Origin: an uncultured Clostridia bacterium
GTDB taxonomy: Bacteria; Bacillota; Clostridia; UBA1381; UBA9506
DNA: 64,000 nt
Assembly (NCBI GenBank): GCA_934438075.1
Contig: CAKSBF010000003.1
Coordinates: 141,950-205,949 of the forward strand
Reading direction: 5' to 3'
A program made the translations under genes and the position numbers. Positions 36,468 to 44,649 of this stretch are shown here, piece by piece; the stretch's first letter is position 1; every line of letters begins with the position of its first letter. The notes beneath the pieces are model-generated. The model was not told the DNA's origin and made no database searches. It worked only from the letters and a program-made list of their open reading frames with translations.

Positions 36468-36517
36468 TAGACAATACAATATTTTGAACAGCACATAACC
36501 TAAAAGGAGGGTTTCAT

Positions 36518-36670
36518 ATGTTGCTGAAAAAAATACGAATTATATGTTTTATCGCCATCATTGCAGCCGTTACAGCAGGAATTTCTTATGAAGTTATTCT
36601 CTCCGGCAAACCTACCAATAAAACAAACGCCATACTTGTCATGGCACAGGAGGAATTATATGTCCGCTAA
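36518..36670 (+). CDS. Small membrane peptide (50 residues) upstream of spoVAC
   Basis: The ATG at 36518 follows a strong AAAAGGAGGG by 7 bases, and the frame runs 50 codons to TAA at 36668-36670. The product has a Leu-Leu-Lys-Lys start, a hydrophobic segment of about 15 residues (Ile-Cys-Phe-Ile-Ala-Ile-Ile-Ala-Ala-Val), and a polar C-terminus. The stop lies 11 bases inside spoVAC, and the spoVAC ribosome site is inside this frame, implying translational coupling. I do not recognise the family. The ribosome site and coupling make it likely to be real. Confidence 0.62.
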   Translation: MLLKKIRIICFIAIIAAVTAGISYEVILSGKPTNKTNAILVMAQEELYVR

Positions 36671-37109
36671 AATGACAAAAGAGGAATATCAGAAATATGT
36701 TGATAAGAAAACGCCAAATTCTACTTTAGCAAAAGATTTGATTCTCTCCTTTTGCATCGGAGGGCTTATTTGCATAATCGGGCAGTTAATCTCCGACGGT
36801 TACCGCATGCTCGGCCTTGCTGATGATGTTGTTTCAATGGGAACCTCTTCCACCTTAATCTTCATCGGCGCACTGCTGACCGGCATAGGCGTTTATGACC
36901 GCATTGCAAAATTTGCAGGAGCCGGAACAATCGTTCCGATTACCGGTTTTTCCAATTCTATCGTCTCACCTGCTATGGAATTTAAAAGCGAGGGACTTGT
37001 GTTGGGCCTTGCCGCAAAAATGTTTGTGATTGCCGGTCCTGTGCTTGTTTACGGTATCACCGCCTCGGTTTTTGCAGGAATTATTTATCTGATTCTTTCT
37101 CTATTTTAA
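36660..37109 (+). CDS. spoVAC: Stage V sporulation protein AC
   Basis: Integral membrane protein of the SpoVA channel that moves dipicolinic acid into the forespore and out at germination; SpoVAC itself is described as mechanosensitive. From the ATG at 36660 it has 149 residues, the family length, with about four hydrophobic helices and the diagnostic central run Ala-Leu-Leu-Thr-Gly-Ile-Gly-Val-Tyr-Asp-Arg-Ile, then Gly-Ala-Gly-Thr-Ile-Val-Pro-Ile-Thr-Gly-Phe-Ser-Asn-Ser. CAGGAGGAATT precedes the start. spoVAD and spoVAE, which usually follow, are absent here; a hairpin comes next. Confidence 0.95.
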   Translation: MSAKMTKEEYQKYVDKKTPNSTLAKDLILSFCIGGLICIIGQLISDGYRMLGLADDVVSMGTSSTLIFIGALLTGIGVYDRIAKFAGAGTIVPITGFSNSIVSPAMEFKSEGLVLGLAAKMFVIAGPVLVYGITASVFAGIIYLILSLF

Positions 37110-37115
37110 AAATTA

Positions 37116-37184
37116 AGGACTGCCGCAAAACTATGCAGAGTTAACATTTTTGTTTTCCGCACAAGCTACGGCAGTCCTCTTTTA
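37116..37184. terminator. Terminator after spoVAC
   Basis: A 10-bp stem AGGACTGCCG (37116-37125) and CGGCAGTCCT (37169-37178) with a 43-base loop is followed by CTTTT. On the minus strand the same stem runs into TTAATTTTT, so it may also stop the receiver-gene transcript. Confidence 0.6.
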
Positions 37185-37221
37185 AAATGTATGAAAATAA
37201 TGGTTGGGCAAGAAATACCCT

Positions 37222-37584
37222 TTAACTTCTGCGCATAATAACATGAATTTTTGCACGCAAAAGCTCTGTACTAATGCCGTATTCGACATAATCATCTGCG
37301 CCAAGCTCGAAACAGCGCAATACTCTTTCGCTTTCCGCTCTGTCGCCAAACATCACAATCGGTGTTTCCAAACCGTTGCTCCGCATATATTTAAGCAACT
37401 CCATGCCCTCTTCGTTCGGCATTTCATCATCAATAACGGCAAAATCAACCCCATTGTTCTGTACAATTTTATCCCATGCTTCCCGGGCATTTTCTGCAAA
37501 AAGCAGATTTGTGCCGCTTTCAACCGCTTCTTCAACTTTTCTTTTTGTCAACGCAAGATTTGACAGAACCAAAACCTTACACAT
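37222..37584 (-). CDS. Stand-alone degenerate receiver (pseudo-receiver) protein
   Basis: A 120-residue single CheY-like domain with no output region. The phosphoacceptor position is kept (Asp52 in Val-Ile-Asp-Asp-Glu-Met-Pro). The usual acidic pair after strand 1 is Ser8-Asn9, the strand-4 Thr/Ser is replaced, and the conserved Lys-Pro after strand 5 is Glu-Tyr-Gly. Metal-dependent phosphorylation therefore looks impaired, and it may act as a constitutive or protein-binding switch. I use the ATG at 37584 (GGGAG 9 bases upstream); one at 37593 abuts the ribosome site. It lies 13 bases after the SLH gene, last in the adaptor/ABC operon. Confidence 0.82.
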   Translation of the reverse strand: MCKVLVLSNLALTKRKVEEAVESGTNLLFAENAREAWDKIVQNNGVDFAVIDDEMPNEEGMELLKYMRSNGLETPIVMFGDRAESERVLRCFELGADDYVEYGISTELLRAKIHVIMRRS

Positions 37585-37597
37585 AACCGGCATCTCC

Positions 37598-39853
37598 CTA
37601 CTTATCTTTTACTATCAGCACACGAATTCTGCCGCCAAATTTTTGTTGTCTGTCATAATATGCAGTCACCGTGACATTATCGTTGCCGATCACCTCGCTG
37701 AGCGGCATAATCATATATTTAAAATTACTCGTCCGTTTATAAACTATCACAGAGTCCGAAAGCAAATAACGACTGTTCTTTGTTTCCAAATACGACTCGG
37801 AAACAGATTTTATTGATTCATCCAAAAGTGTTAATGCACTCAGTCCCTTTAACTGATTACCGCTTGTTTCAACTTTCACGGGTGTGGTGTTTGATACAGA
37901 ATACAACGCATTGCTTGTATAGTTTTTCGTCTCGCCGTCAATATCAACAGAATAAGTTCCTCCCGTCGCCTTAGATGACTTATCCGGAGCAGACAAAACC
38001 ACGCCATATTGTGCCGTATCTCCCGTTACATCGCACAATATCAATTCCTTAATCTCACCCTTGTCATTTTTTGCGCTATATAAAACATCACCGGTACTAA
38101 GCGATACCCCGTCTAAGCGCTGCAGAAACACACTGCGGTAATTGCTCGCCACATTCGCATCCGTTGTGCTTACCTCCAGTATTGCAACATCAGATGCCAC
38201 AGAATCAGAGCCAATTTTACGATTTGATGCACTTACCGTTCCCGATAACGAACTAAGATTTTGGGTGGTAATGCTAGCCACACCATCTGTAAAACTAAGT
38301 TTCACTGCTTTATTTAATACCGCGGAATAGTCAGTCGCGGTAGCATATTGATAAACGCTGCCATTCGGAAGTACAATTTCCGCATAATACGAATTGTATT
38401 TTTCCCCATTCGGATTGGTATAATCCTTTTTGCCCGCCGCAGCAAAATAACCATATACCGTTTTATTGGTCTGGGCAGAAGATACTACATCCGCAACGCT
38501 GCCATTTCGTCCTATCAGCAGAGTTACAGTATCACCATATTGAAAACTTCCCGTTGATGACAGCGCATTAATCGCCGCAGCCGTTTCCAGTTCATAGCTT
38601 GTGCCGGAAACCACAACACTTGTAACCGAATCACGGTTTGGAGAAGCATTTTCATAAATTCCCGTAACTTTTTTACTGTACGCCCATACCGTGGAAAGCT
38701 CAGCAGAATAATATACAATATCATAAGTTACAATATCCGCTGACGAAGCCCGAGAACCGTCACGTAAAATGGTCAGCCCCTCACTGTCTGCAACACCGAG
38801 CTGATTCTGCCAGCCAAGCGCTGTAACCGTAACCGGCCCAATTATTTTATCACTTCGTACCATTGCATAATCAAGTACACCGGACCTATTTTTATAAAGC
38901 TCAATGACATCACCTGCAGAAATAGAATTAAGTATGGCAGAAAGTGTCGTCTTCGAAGATTTATAATAAACGCTTAAACTGCTGTCCAAATCAAGCGAGT
39001 GAACCGTTCCGTTTTGGTAAACCAACACATCATTTGCCAATGTTTGATAGATGCTGTATTTTTCCACATTTTGTCCGGACGGAACAAACATCACTGCTTC
39101 GTCCCCGTTCTTCAAAACCAAATCGCCTTTTTTACCAACCTGCGTACGATCGAATTCATCCGTCAGACGATAGCTCCCAGAACTGGTCAAAATCTTATTG
39201 CTGCCGACAGATACATCCTCATCCGAAGTAGCAATCAGAATAACATCTTCAACAATCTGGTAATCCATTTTTTCTATATAATAACTGTTTGTTCCCTTAC
39301 TTTTGGTGTTCAGCATATTAAATATCATATTTACCACATCGGCGCGTGTCATAGCCTCGCCCACAGCAATACCAATATTGTCTGTCAGCTCCAGACTATT
39401 TGCCAGGCCCATCTGACCGTACGGCCACGACGAGCCGAAATCTTCATTGGTATATCCTAAAAGTTTTAGGCATATCGTAGCCGCCTCCTCCAAGGTTACA
39501 TCATTATTCGGCCGAAATGTTGCGTCTGCATACCCAGTAATCAGCTTATTTGTAACAGCAAGCTTAATATACGGTGCCGCCCAGTAGCTATATGCAACAT
39601 CCGGGAACGGAGATACCGTCATATTCGTTGCTACGGAATTACGCATATCCGATGCCGCTATGGCAATCTTGACAAATTCCGCACGTGTAACATGGTTTTC
39701 CAAATGATATTCCCCATCCGGATAGCCGTTCATTACTTTCATGCTCGTCAGCAGATTCAGTGCGTTTTCATTATCAAATTCCTTCGCTTGTATCGGCAAA
39801 ACAGGAACCAACAAGAGTATAGCAGCCAACAATGAAATTATTCTTTTCTTCAT
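37598..39853 (-). CDS. SLH-domain surface protein
   Basis: A 751-residue exported protein. Signal peptide residues 1-23 (ending Gln-Ala-Lys). Three S-layer-homology repeats cover about 28-190, with motifs such as Val-Thr-Arg-Ala-Glu-Phe, Phe-Pro-Asp-Val-Ala-Xaa-Xaa-Tyr-Trp-Ala, Gly-Tyr-Ala-Asp-Ala-Thr-Phe-Arg-Pro and Met-Thr-Arg-Ala-Asp-Val. SLH repeats normally bind pyruvylated wall polymer. The remaining 550 residues are Ser/Thr/Val-rich and beta-like, without a known domain. Landmark order matches the 857-residue protein at 3380-5953. It is fourth in the adaptor/ATPase/permease operon, 23 bases after the permease. Confidence 0.88.
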   Translation of the reverse strand: MKKRIISLLAAILLLVPVLPIQAKEFDNENALNLLTSMKVMNGYPDGEYHLENHVTRAEFVKIAIAASDMRNSVATNMTVSPFPDVAYSYWAAPYIKLAVTNKLITGYADATFRPNNDVTLEEAATICLKLLGYTNEDFGSSWPYGQMGLANSLELTDNIGIAVGEAMTRADVVNMIFNMLNTKSKGTNSYYIEKMDYQIVEDVILIATSDEDVSVGSNKILTSSGSYRLTDEFDRTQVGKKGDLVLKNGDEAVMFVPSGQNVEKYSIYQTLANDVLVYQNGTVHSLDLDSSLSVYYKSSKTTLSAILNSISAGDVIELYKNRSGVLDYAMVRSDKIIGPVTVTALGWQNQLGVADSEGLTILRDGSRASSADIVTYDIVYYSAELSTVWAYSKKVTGIYENASPNRDSVTSVVVSGTSYELETAAAINALSSTGSFQYGDTVTLLIGRNGSVADVVSSAQTNKTVYGYFAAAGKKDYTNPNGEKYNSYYAEIVLPNGSVYQYATATDYSAVLNKAVKLSFTDGVASITTQNLSSLSGTVSASNRKIGSDSVASDVAILEVSTTDANVASNYRSVFLQRLDGVSLSTGDVLYSAKNDKGEIKELILCDVTGDTAQYGVVLSAPDKSSKATGGTYSVDIDGETKNYTSNALYSVSNTTPVKVETSGNQLKGLSALTLLDESIKSVSESYLETKNSRYLLSDSVIVYKRTSNFKYMIMPLSEVIGNDNVTVTAYYDRQQKFGGRIRVLIVKDK

Positions 39854-39876
39854 GAATTTTTACCCCCAACCTTAAA

Positions 39877-41052
39877 TTAATCATATCGCAGCGCCTCAAT
39901 AGGATTGAGTTTAGAAGCTTTCTTCGCCGGAAAATATCCAAAAGTAACGCCAATAATGACGGAAACCGAAAATGCAATTAATATTGCCGTAAGTGAAATG
40001 GAAACCGTCATAGAGGCAAGTGTCGCCGCGTAGGAAGCAACAATACCCAAAATAATTCCTAATATGCCGCCAAGCGCTCCTGTCGTAATCGCCTCAACTA
40101 CAAACTGACTCATAATATCCCACGGCGTCGCACCAAGCGATTTTCTGATGCCGATTTCTCTTGTACGCTCTGTCACCGAGACCAACATAATATTCATAAT
40201 GCCAATACCGCCGACCAGCAACGAAATACCCGCCACGCCTACCAGAACCATTGTCATGGTTCCTGTCAGCTCATTCACCTGCTCCAAAGCTTCTGATTGA
40301 TTAAAAACATTATAGGCATTGGAGTTAGAATAAATATTTAACAAAAAGGCATTGATGACATTAACTGCCTCTTCTACCGTATCTTTACTTGTGGCGCTGA
40401 AATTATAACTGCTGACCATAAACATACCCGCCATTTTCTGTGCCACTGTATAGGGGATTAATATAACATCGTCCGAAGAATCTTCTTCTCCGCCCTGTTT
40501 TTCTTCCAGCACCCCTACCACCTGAAAATTATAACCGTTTATCTTCACTGTCTTCCCCAGCGGATCTTCTCCGCCGAAAAGCTCCTGTACAATGTAAGTC
40601 CCAATGATGCAGTTTTTCTGTCTTGCTTCCACATCCATATAACTGATAAAGCGTCCCTCTGAAACATCAGAACTCTTGATATCTTTATAATATTCGTTGA
40701 CACCCGTTACACTTGTGTCGGTATTTTCTCCTTCATACTTTACCGTTGCACCCATCACACTGACCGTAGGAGTCATAGCAGAAATACATTCCGGATGCTC
40801 TTCCGCTAACGTCTGCATTTGTTCCGGTTTGACGGTTCTGTTACCGCCGCGTCCGCGAATAGAAACCGAAATCAGGTTGGTTCCCATGCTTTCAAATGTT
40901 TCCATCATATCCTTGCTCATACCATCTACCAGGCTTACCAGAACAATAACAGATGCCACACCGATAATAATTCCCAGCATGGTTAAAAAGGAGCGCATTT
41001 TACTGCCCATCAGACTTTTCACAGCCAGATTAAACGCTTGCTTAATATCCAA
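39877..41052 (-). CDS. FtsX/MacB-type ABC permease (YknZ-like)
   Basis: Permease with one helix near the start, a large extracellular MacB-like domain (about 45-260) and three C-terminal helices, 391 residues. The start looks like the TTG at 41052: AAGGAGG lies 9 bases upstream and the ATPase stop is 1 base before it. The longer frame to 41115 sits inside the ATPase gene. Typical motifs are Leu-Gly-Ile-Ile-Ile-Gly-Val-Ala-Ser-Val, Gly-Gly-Ile-Gly-Ile-Met-Asn-Ile-Met-Leu-Val-Ser-Val, and Thr-Arg-Glu-Ile-Gly-Ile-Arg-Lys-Ser-Leu-Gly-Ala. YknXYZ-type complexes protect against toxic peptides in Bacillus. Substrate unknown here. Confidence 0.92.
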   Translation of the reverse strand: MDIKQAFNLAVKSLMGSKMRSFLTMLGIIIGVASVIVLVSLVDGMSKDMMETFESMGTNLISVSIRGRGGNRTVKPEQMQTLAEEHPECISAMTPTVSVMGATVKYEGENTDTSVTGVNEYYKDIKSSDVSEGRFISYMDVEARQKNCIIGTYIVQELFGGEDPLGKTVKINGYNFQVVGVLEEKQGGEEDSSDDVILIPYTVAQKMAGMFMVSSYNFSATSKDTVEEAVNVINAFLLNIYSNSNAYNVFNQSEALEQVNELTGTMTMVLVGVAGISLLVGGIGIMNIMLVSVTERTREIGIRKSLGATPWDIMSQFVVEAITTGALGGILGIILGIVASYAATLASMTVSISLTAILIAFSVSVIIGVTFGYFPAKKASKLNPIEALRYD

Positions 41053-41053
41053 G

Positions 41054-41746
41054 CTATACCGCCTCCTTCTGTTGCTCATCCGAAACAATTTTACCATCCT
41101 GTATACGCACCACACGCGGAATTTGTGCCGCTATACCGTTATCATGCGTAATCAGAACAATAGATGTTCCTTCTTTGTGCAATTGCTTTAAAAACTCCAG
41201 CACATCGCGTCCCGTTTTTGAGTCCAGCGCACCTGTAGGTTCATCCGCCAGAATCACCGGCGGATTGCCTGCCAAAGCTCTCGCAATTGATACCCTCTGC
41301 TGCTGACCGCCGGAAAGCTGCGCCGGGTATTTCATTGCTCTGTCAGCAAGCCCCACACGTTCCAAAGACAACATTGCCATCTCACGCCGCTTATCCGCAC
41401 GAATACCGCGATACACCAGAGGGAGTTCAACATTTTCCACCAAATTTAACTTACTGATAAGATTGTATTGCTGAAAAACAAAGCCCAGCTCCTGATTGCG
41501 GATTTTTGCCAACGAATACTCATCCAGTTTGCTGACATCCTGACCGTTTAAAACATAGGTTCCGCTGGTCGGAATATCGAGGCATCCGATAATGTTCATA
41601 CATGTAGATTTTCCGGAACCGGACGATCCAACAATGGCAACAAATTCTCCTTTGCCGACATGAAGCGATATTCCATCCAGTGCACGAATTTCATTGCCGC
41701 CATCGCCGTCCTGATATATTTTGTAAATATTTGTAAGCTGTATCAT
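41054..41746 (-). CDS. ABC transporter ATPase, MacB/LolD type (YknY-like)
   Basis: A 230-residue ATPase that powers the neighbouring permease. Walker A Gly-Ser-Ser-Gly-Ser-Gly-Lys-Ser-Thr (about 36-44), Q-loop Phe-Gln-Gln-Tyr, signature Leu-Ser-Gly-Gly-Gln-Gln-Gln-Arg, Walker B Val-Ile-Leu-Ala-Asp-Glu-Pro-Thr-Gly-Ala-Leu-Asp and the H-loop Ile-Thr-His-Asp are all intact. The pattern is that of the MacB/LolD group that works by mechanotransmission rather than a transport channel. It starts 24 bases after the adaptor gene, with AGAGGG upstream. Confidence 0.95.
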   Translation of the reverse strand: MIQLTNIYKIYQDGDGGNEIRALDGISLHVGKGEFVAIVGSSGSGKSTCMNIIGCLDIPTSGTYVLNGQDVSKLDEYSLAKIRNQELGFVFQQYNLISKLNLVENVELPLVYRGIRADKRREMAMLSLERVGLADRAMKYPAQLSGGQQQRVSIARALAGNPPVILADEPTGALDSKTGRDVLEFLKQLHKEGTSIVLITHDNGIAAQIPRVVRIQDGKIVSDEQQKEAV

Positions 41747-41770
41747 TCCATTCGGCCCTCTCTTTCCTGT

Positions 41771-43735
41771 CTACCTCGGGCCACTGCCACCGCCGGGCAT
41801 TCCACCTCCGCCGCCTGCAGGCATTCCGCCTCCCGGCATACCGCCGCCACCGCCGGGCATGCCACCGCCGGGCATTCCGCCCATTTCATTCTGATTATTA
41901 GAAGATGATGATGTCTTATCAGAAAGCAATACGATGTCTCCTTCGGACAGGCCGCTGATAATTTCCACATTATTATCATCACTCAGCCCTACCTCTACAC
42001 GCACCGCCTCAAAGCCGTCCGGTATATTTTTCTGCATTTTTTCCACTGCTTTTTGAGCGTCTTTCGGTACCGTGTCCTGCACGTTTTCAGCATTTCCCGG
42101 TATTGGCATATTATTTTCCGGCTTTTCCTCGTTTGCCGTCTCTCCGCTTTCGCGGTTCATTACCGGAGTACCATTCCGTTCCTCCGGCGCTTGCACTTCC
42201 TCAGATGTCTTATTTTTACCCGATCCATTTTTCTTAACATAGACCAAGTTTCCGCGATTAACAGCGGACAGCGGAACTGTCAATACGTTTTCACGCGACT
42301 CCACAACAATGGATGCATTGACATTCATACCCGGAATCAATCCGCTCGCCTCACCGTCATTTACCACAACCTTAACCGGATAAGAAGTAACACCGTTTTG
42401 TGCTGTTCCAACAATACTGACGTTATCAACATAACCGCTGAAGGTATGACCCTCTAAAGCATCAGCTGTAATCTCAACTTCCTGACCCTCTGCTATATCA
42501 CTGATGTCAAGCTCATCTACACTAATTTCAAATACTAAAGTTGACATATCCGCAATGATTGCCATGGAGGTTTTTGTTGTAGAATTATCCAGCTTCTCGC
42601 CTGCTTTCATAGTTTTTTGAATCACCTTGCCGGAAATTGGTGCCGTGATGCTGTAATTCTCCAGCTTATCATATTGATCCTGCAAGGAAACCTGCGCGTC
42701 CTGCACGGACAGCTGACTCTGTCTCGCATTGTTTACCGTGGAGTCGCTGGATATGGAAATTAATCTGGCCCCTGCTTTTATCTTATCACCGGCAATATAA
42801 TTCAAATTGGTGACCTTACCGGATGCCTCGGCAATCACCGTTTCCGATTCATAATATTCAAAACTCCCGGGACTGTTGCAGGCAACGGAACCAACTACAG
42901 CGGTTGCACGCTCTCCGGGCTGAATTGCTCCGGGATTTGCCACCGATATTTCCACATTGGTCACCGGAACGCCATCACTATTAATCAGCGAACCGCTTGC
43001 AATACTTTCCACCGAGCCATATAAGGTGGTAAATGAACTTTCTAAATTGACCTGCGCGCTCGCGCCTATGTACAAATTAGGAACATCCGCGGTGTTAAAC
43101 TGAATCTTTAGCTTTAAGTAATCTGTATTAATAATTTCAGCAACTTTTCCTCCATTTTGAATTTGATCGCCGTTTTGCACATAAAGCTCTGTAATGACTC
43201 CGGATATTCCTGCATAAACAGTTAAATTTTTCAGATTCTTATTGGATTCCTGTGCAGACAGCTGAGATTTTTCCAAGGATTGCTGAGCCTTTTTAATGCT
43301 GTTTTCCATTTCTGTAGAATCAATGGTGTACATTAAATCGCCCTTGTTTAACATCTGTCCTTCTTCAAAGTAATCTGCCAAAATCTCACCTGTAACCAGT
43401 GAAGTTATCTCATATTGATTAATCGCCGCAATTGTACCGCTGCCCTCAATAACATTAGAAACGGTTGCTATTTTTGCCGTTGCTGTTTGTACGCTGTCAG
43501 AGGTTTTTCCTCCAAAAAAATGACGATAACCCAAAAAACTGCCCCCAACGATTACAACAACCAGAACACAGGCAATGAATGCCCTTTTTTTCCTTTTGGC
43601 ATTTTTCCCCGTCCCTTTATTTTTCGAAACACCGGTAATACGGGAAAAGAAACCCATCACCCGCTTTGTCAATTCACGTCTGCCGTTTTGCATATTGCTA
43701 TTTTCGGCAAGACCGCTCGTTGATTTTTCTGCCAT
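41771..43735 (-). CDS. HlyD/MacA-family membrane adaptor (YknX-like) with Gly/Met/Pro-rich tail
   Basis: A 654-residue adaptor. A basic cytoplasmic N-terminus of about 50 residues, one transmembrane helix near 53-73, then lipoyl/barrel-sandwich halves flanking a coiled-coil hairpin rich in Gln/Ser/Lys, and beta-barrel and membrane-proximal domains. After about residue 500 an acidic, Pro-containing insert follows, then a final segment Ile-Ile-Ser-Gly-Leu-Ser-Glu-Gly-Asp. The last 42 residues (613-654) are repeats of Gly-Gly-Met-Pro-Gly-Gly-Gly. Such tails are unusual on adaptors and may lie in the wall. AGGAGGG precedes the ATG. First gene of the five-gene operon. Confidence 0.92.
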   Translation of the reverse strand: MAEKSTSGLAENSNMQNGRRELTKRVMGFFSRITGVSKNKGTGKNAKRKKRAFIACVLVVVIVGGSFLGYRHFFGGKTSDSVQTATAKIATVSNVIEGSGTIAAINQYEITSLVTGEILADYFEEGQMLNKGDLMYTIDSTEMENSIKKAQQSLEKSQLSAQESNKNLKNLTVYAGISGVITELYVQNGDQIQNGGKVAEIINTDYLKLKIQFNTADVPNLYIGASAQVNLESSFTTLYGSVESIASGSLINSDGVPVTNVEISVANPGAIQPGERATAVVGSVACNSPGSFEYYESETVIAEASGKVTNLNYIAGDKIKAGARLISISSDSTVNNARQSQLSVQDAQVSLQDQYDKLENYSITAPISGKVIQKTMKAGEKLDNSTTKTSMAIIADMSTLVFEISVDELDISDIAEGQEVEITADALEGHTFSGYVDNVSIVGTAQNGVTSYPVKVVVNDGEASGLIPGMNVNASIVVESRENVLTVPLSAVNRGNLVYVKKNGSGKNKTSEEVQAPEERNGTPVMNRESGETANEEKPENNMPIPGNAENVQDTVPKDAQKAVEKMQKNIPDGFEAVRVEVGLSDDNNVEIISGLSEGDIVLLSDKTSSSSNNQNEMGGMPGGGMPGGGGGMPGGGMPAGGGGGMPGGGSGPR

Positions 43736-43824
43736 TCAAAATCCCTCCTGTCATTTCCTTCGTTCATATCATAAAGTATGTGCTTGACAAAAGTATGGCA
43801 GTAATATGAAAATTATGTGAAAAT

Positions 43825-43869
43825 TAAAAAAATGCCACATTAAAACGAAATACGTTTTAATGTGGCATT
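43825..43869 (-). terminator. Strong terminator after rpsR
   Basis: A 17-bp perfect stem (43831-43847 with 43853-43869), five-base loop, and a run of Ts on the minus strand. It ends the rpsF-ssb-rpsR transcript. Confidence 0.95.
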
Positions 43870-43909
43870 CCTCAAAAGCAAAACATCAAGTTTTGCAAAA
43901 AATCATAAA

Positions 43910-44149
43910 TCAGTCTGCGCTGAACGGCAAAAGCGCAATATGTCTTGCACGCTTAATTGCCTCTGTCAGCTGTCTCTGATGCTTTGCACAAGTACCGGTG
44001 ATTCTTCTCGGAAGAATCTTCGCACGCTCAGATACAAAGCGGCGCAACTTGGCAACATCTTTGTAATCGATATAATCAACCTTATCCTGGCAGAATGCAC
44101 AAACCTTTTTCTTTGCTTTGCGATTTCTGTTCATTGGTCTCTCAGCCAT
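43910..44149 (-). CDS. rpsR: Small ribosomal subunit protein S18
   Basis: A 79-residue basic protein that binds S6 on the 30S platform. The zinc-binding form is seen: Cys-Ala-Phe-Cys near residues 17-20 and a later Cys-Ala-Lys-His. Family motifs [15 protein letters not shown] are intact. AAAGGAGG precedes the ATG. It is the third gene of rpsF-ssb-rpsR. Confidence 0.98.
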   Translation of the reverse strand: MAERPMNRNRKAKKKVCAFCQDKVDYIDYKDVAKLRRFVSERAKILPRRITGTCAKHQRQLTEAIKRARHIALLPFSAD

Positions 44150-44190
44150 GATTTTACCTCCTTTAAAAGCAAATTACGAACCTGCGTTCT

Positions 44191-44622
44191 TTAGAAGGGC
44201 AAATCTTCTTCTTCAATCGGCATAAATCCGTCAATATCTTCTGCAGGAGCAGACGGTGCAGATGCAGAAGCAACAGCTGGCATTCCTTGCGGTGCATAAC
44301 CGCCTTCGCCTTTTGACTGAGCAAACTCAACATGGTCAACTACAACCTCTGTCGCGTAACGTTTGTTTCCATTCTGATCATCCCAACTCCGGGTCTGAAT
44401 GCTGCCTTCCAAGGCAATACGATTGCCCTTCGTGAAATAACGAGAAACAAACTCTCCACTCTGTCTCCAGGCAATACAACTGATAAAATCAGCCTGGCGC
44501 TCTCCGTTTTGTGCATAACGACGATCACACGCCACCGTGAAATTACACACGCTGACACCGGACGATGTCGTACGCAGTTCCGGATCTCTTGCCAATCTGC
44601 CCACTAAAACTACTCTGTTCAT
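44191..44622 (-). CDS. ssb: Single-stranded DNA-binding protein
   Basis: A 143-residue SSB: OB-fold in residues 1-105 (Met-Asn-Arg-Val-Val-Leu-Val-Gly-Arg-Leu at the start), a short flexible linker, and the acidic tip Glu-Glu-Glu-Asp-Leu-Pro-Phe that docks replication and repair partners. GGGAGGG lies upstream of the ATG. The operon position between rpsF and rpsR is the standard one. Confidence 0.98.
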   Translation of the reverse strand: MNRVVLVGRLARDPELRTTSSGVSVCNFTVACDRRYAQNGERQADFISCIAWRQSGEFVSRYFTKGNRIALEGSIQTRSWDDQNGNKRYATEVVVDHVEFAQSKGEGGYAPQGMPAVASASAPSAPAEDIDGFMPIEEEDLPF

Positions 44623-44649
44623 GAAGAATACCCTCCCGGCTAATTTTGA

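Noticed and set aside
36561..36659. Longer N-terminus for spoVAC (start at 36561)
   Set aside because: It would read the small-peptide gene in another frame, has no ribosome site, and the ATG at 36660 has a strong one plus the correct family length.
41053..41115. Longer N-terminus for the FtsX-type permease
   Set aside because: The extra 21 residues lie within the ATPase coding sequence and have no ribosome site; the TTG at 41052 has a well-spaced AAGGAGG.
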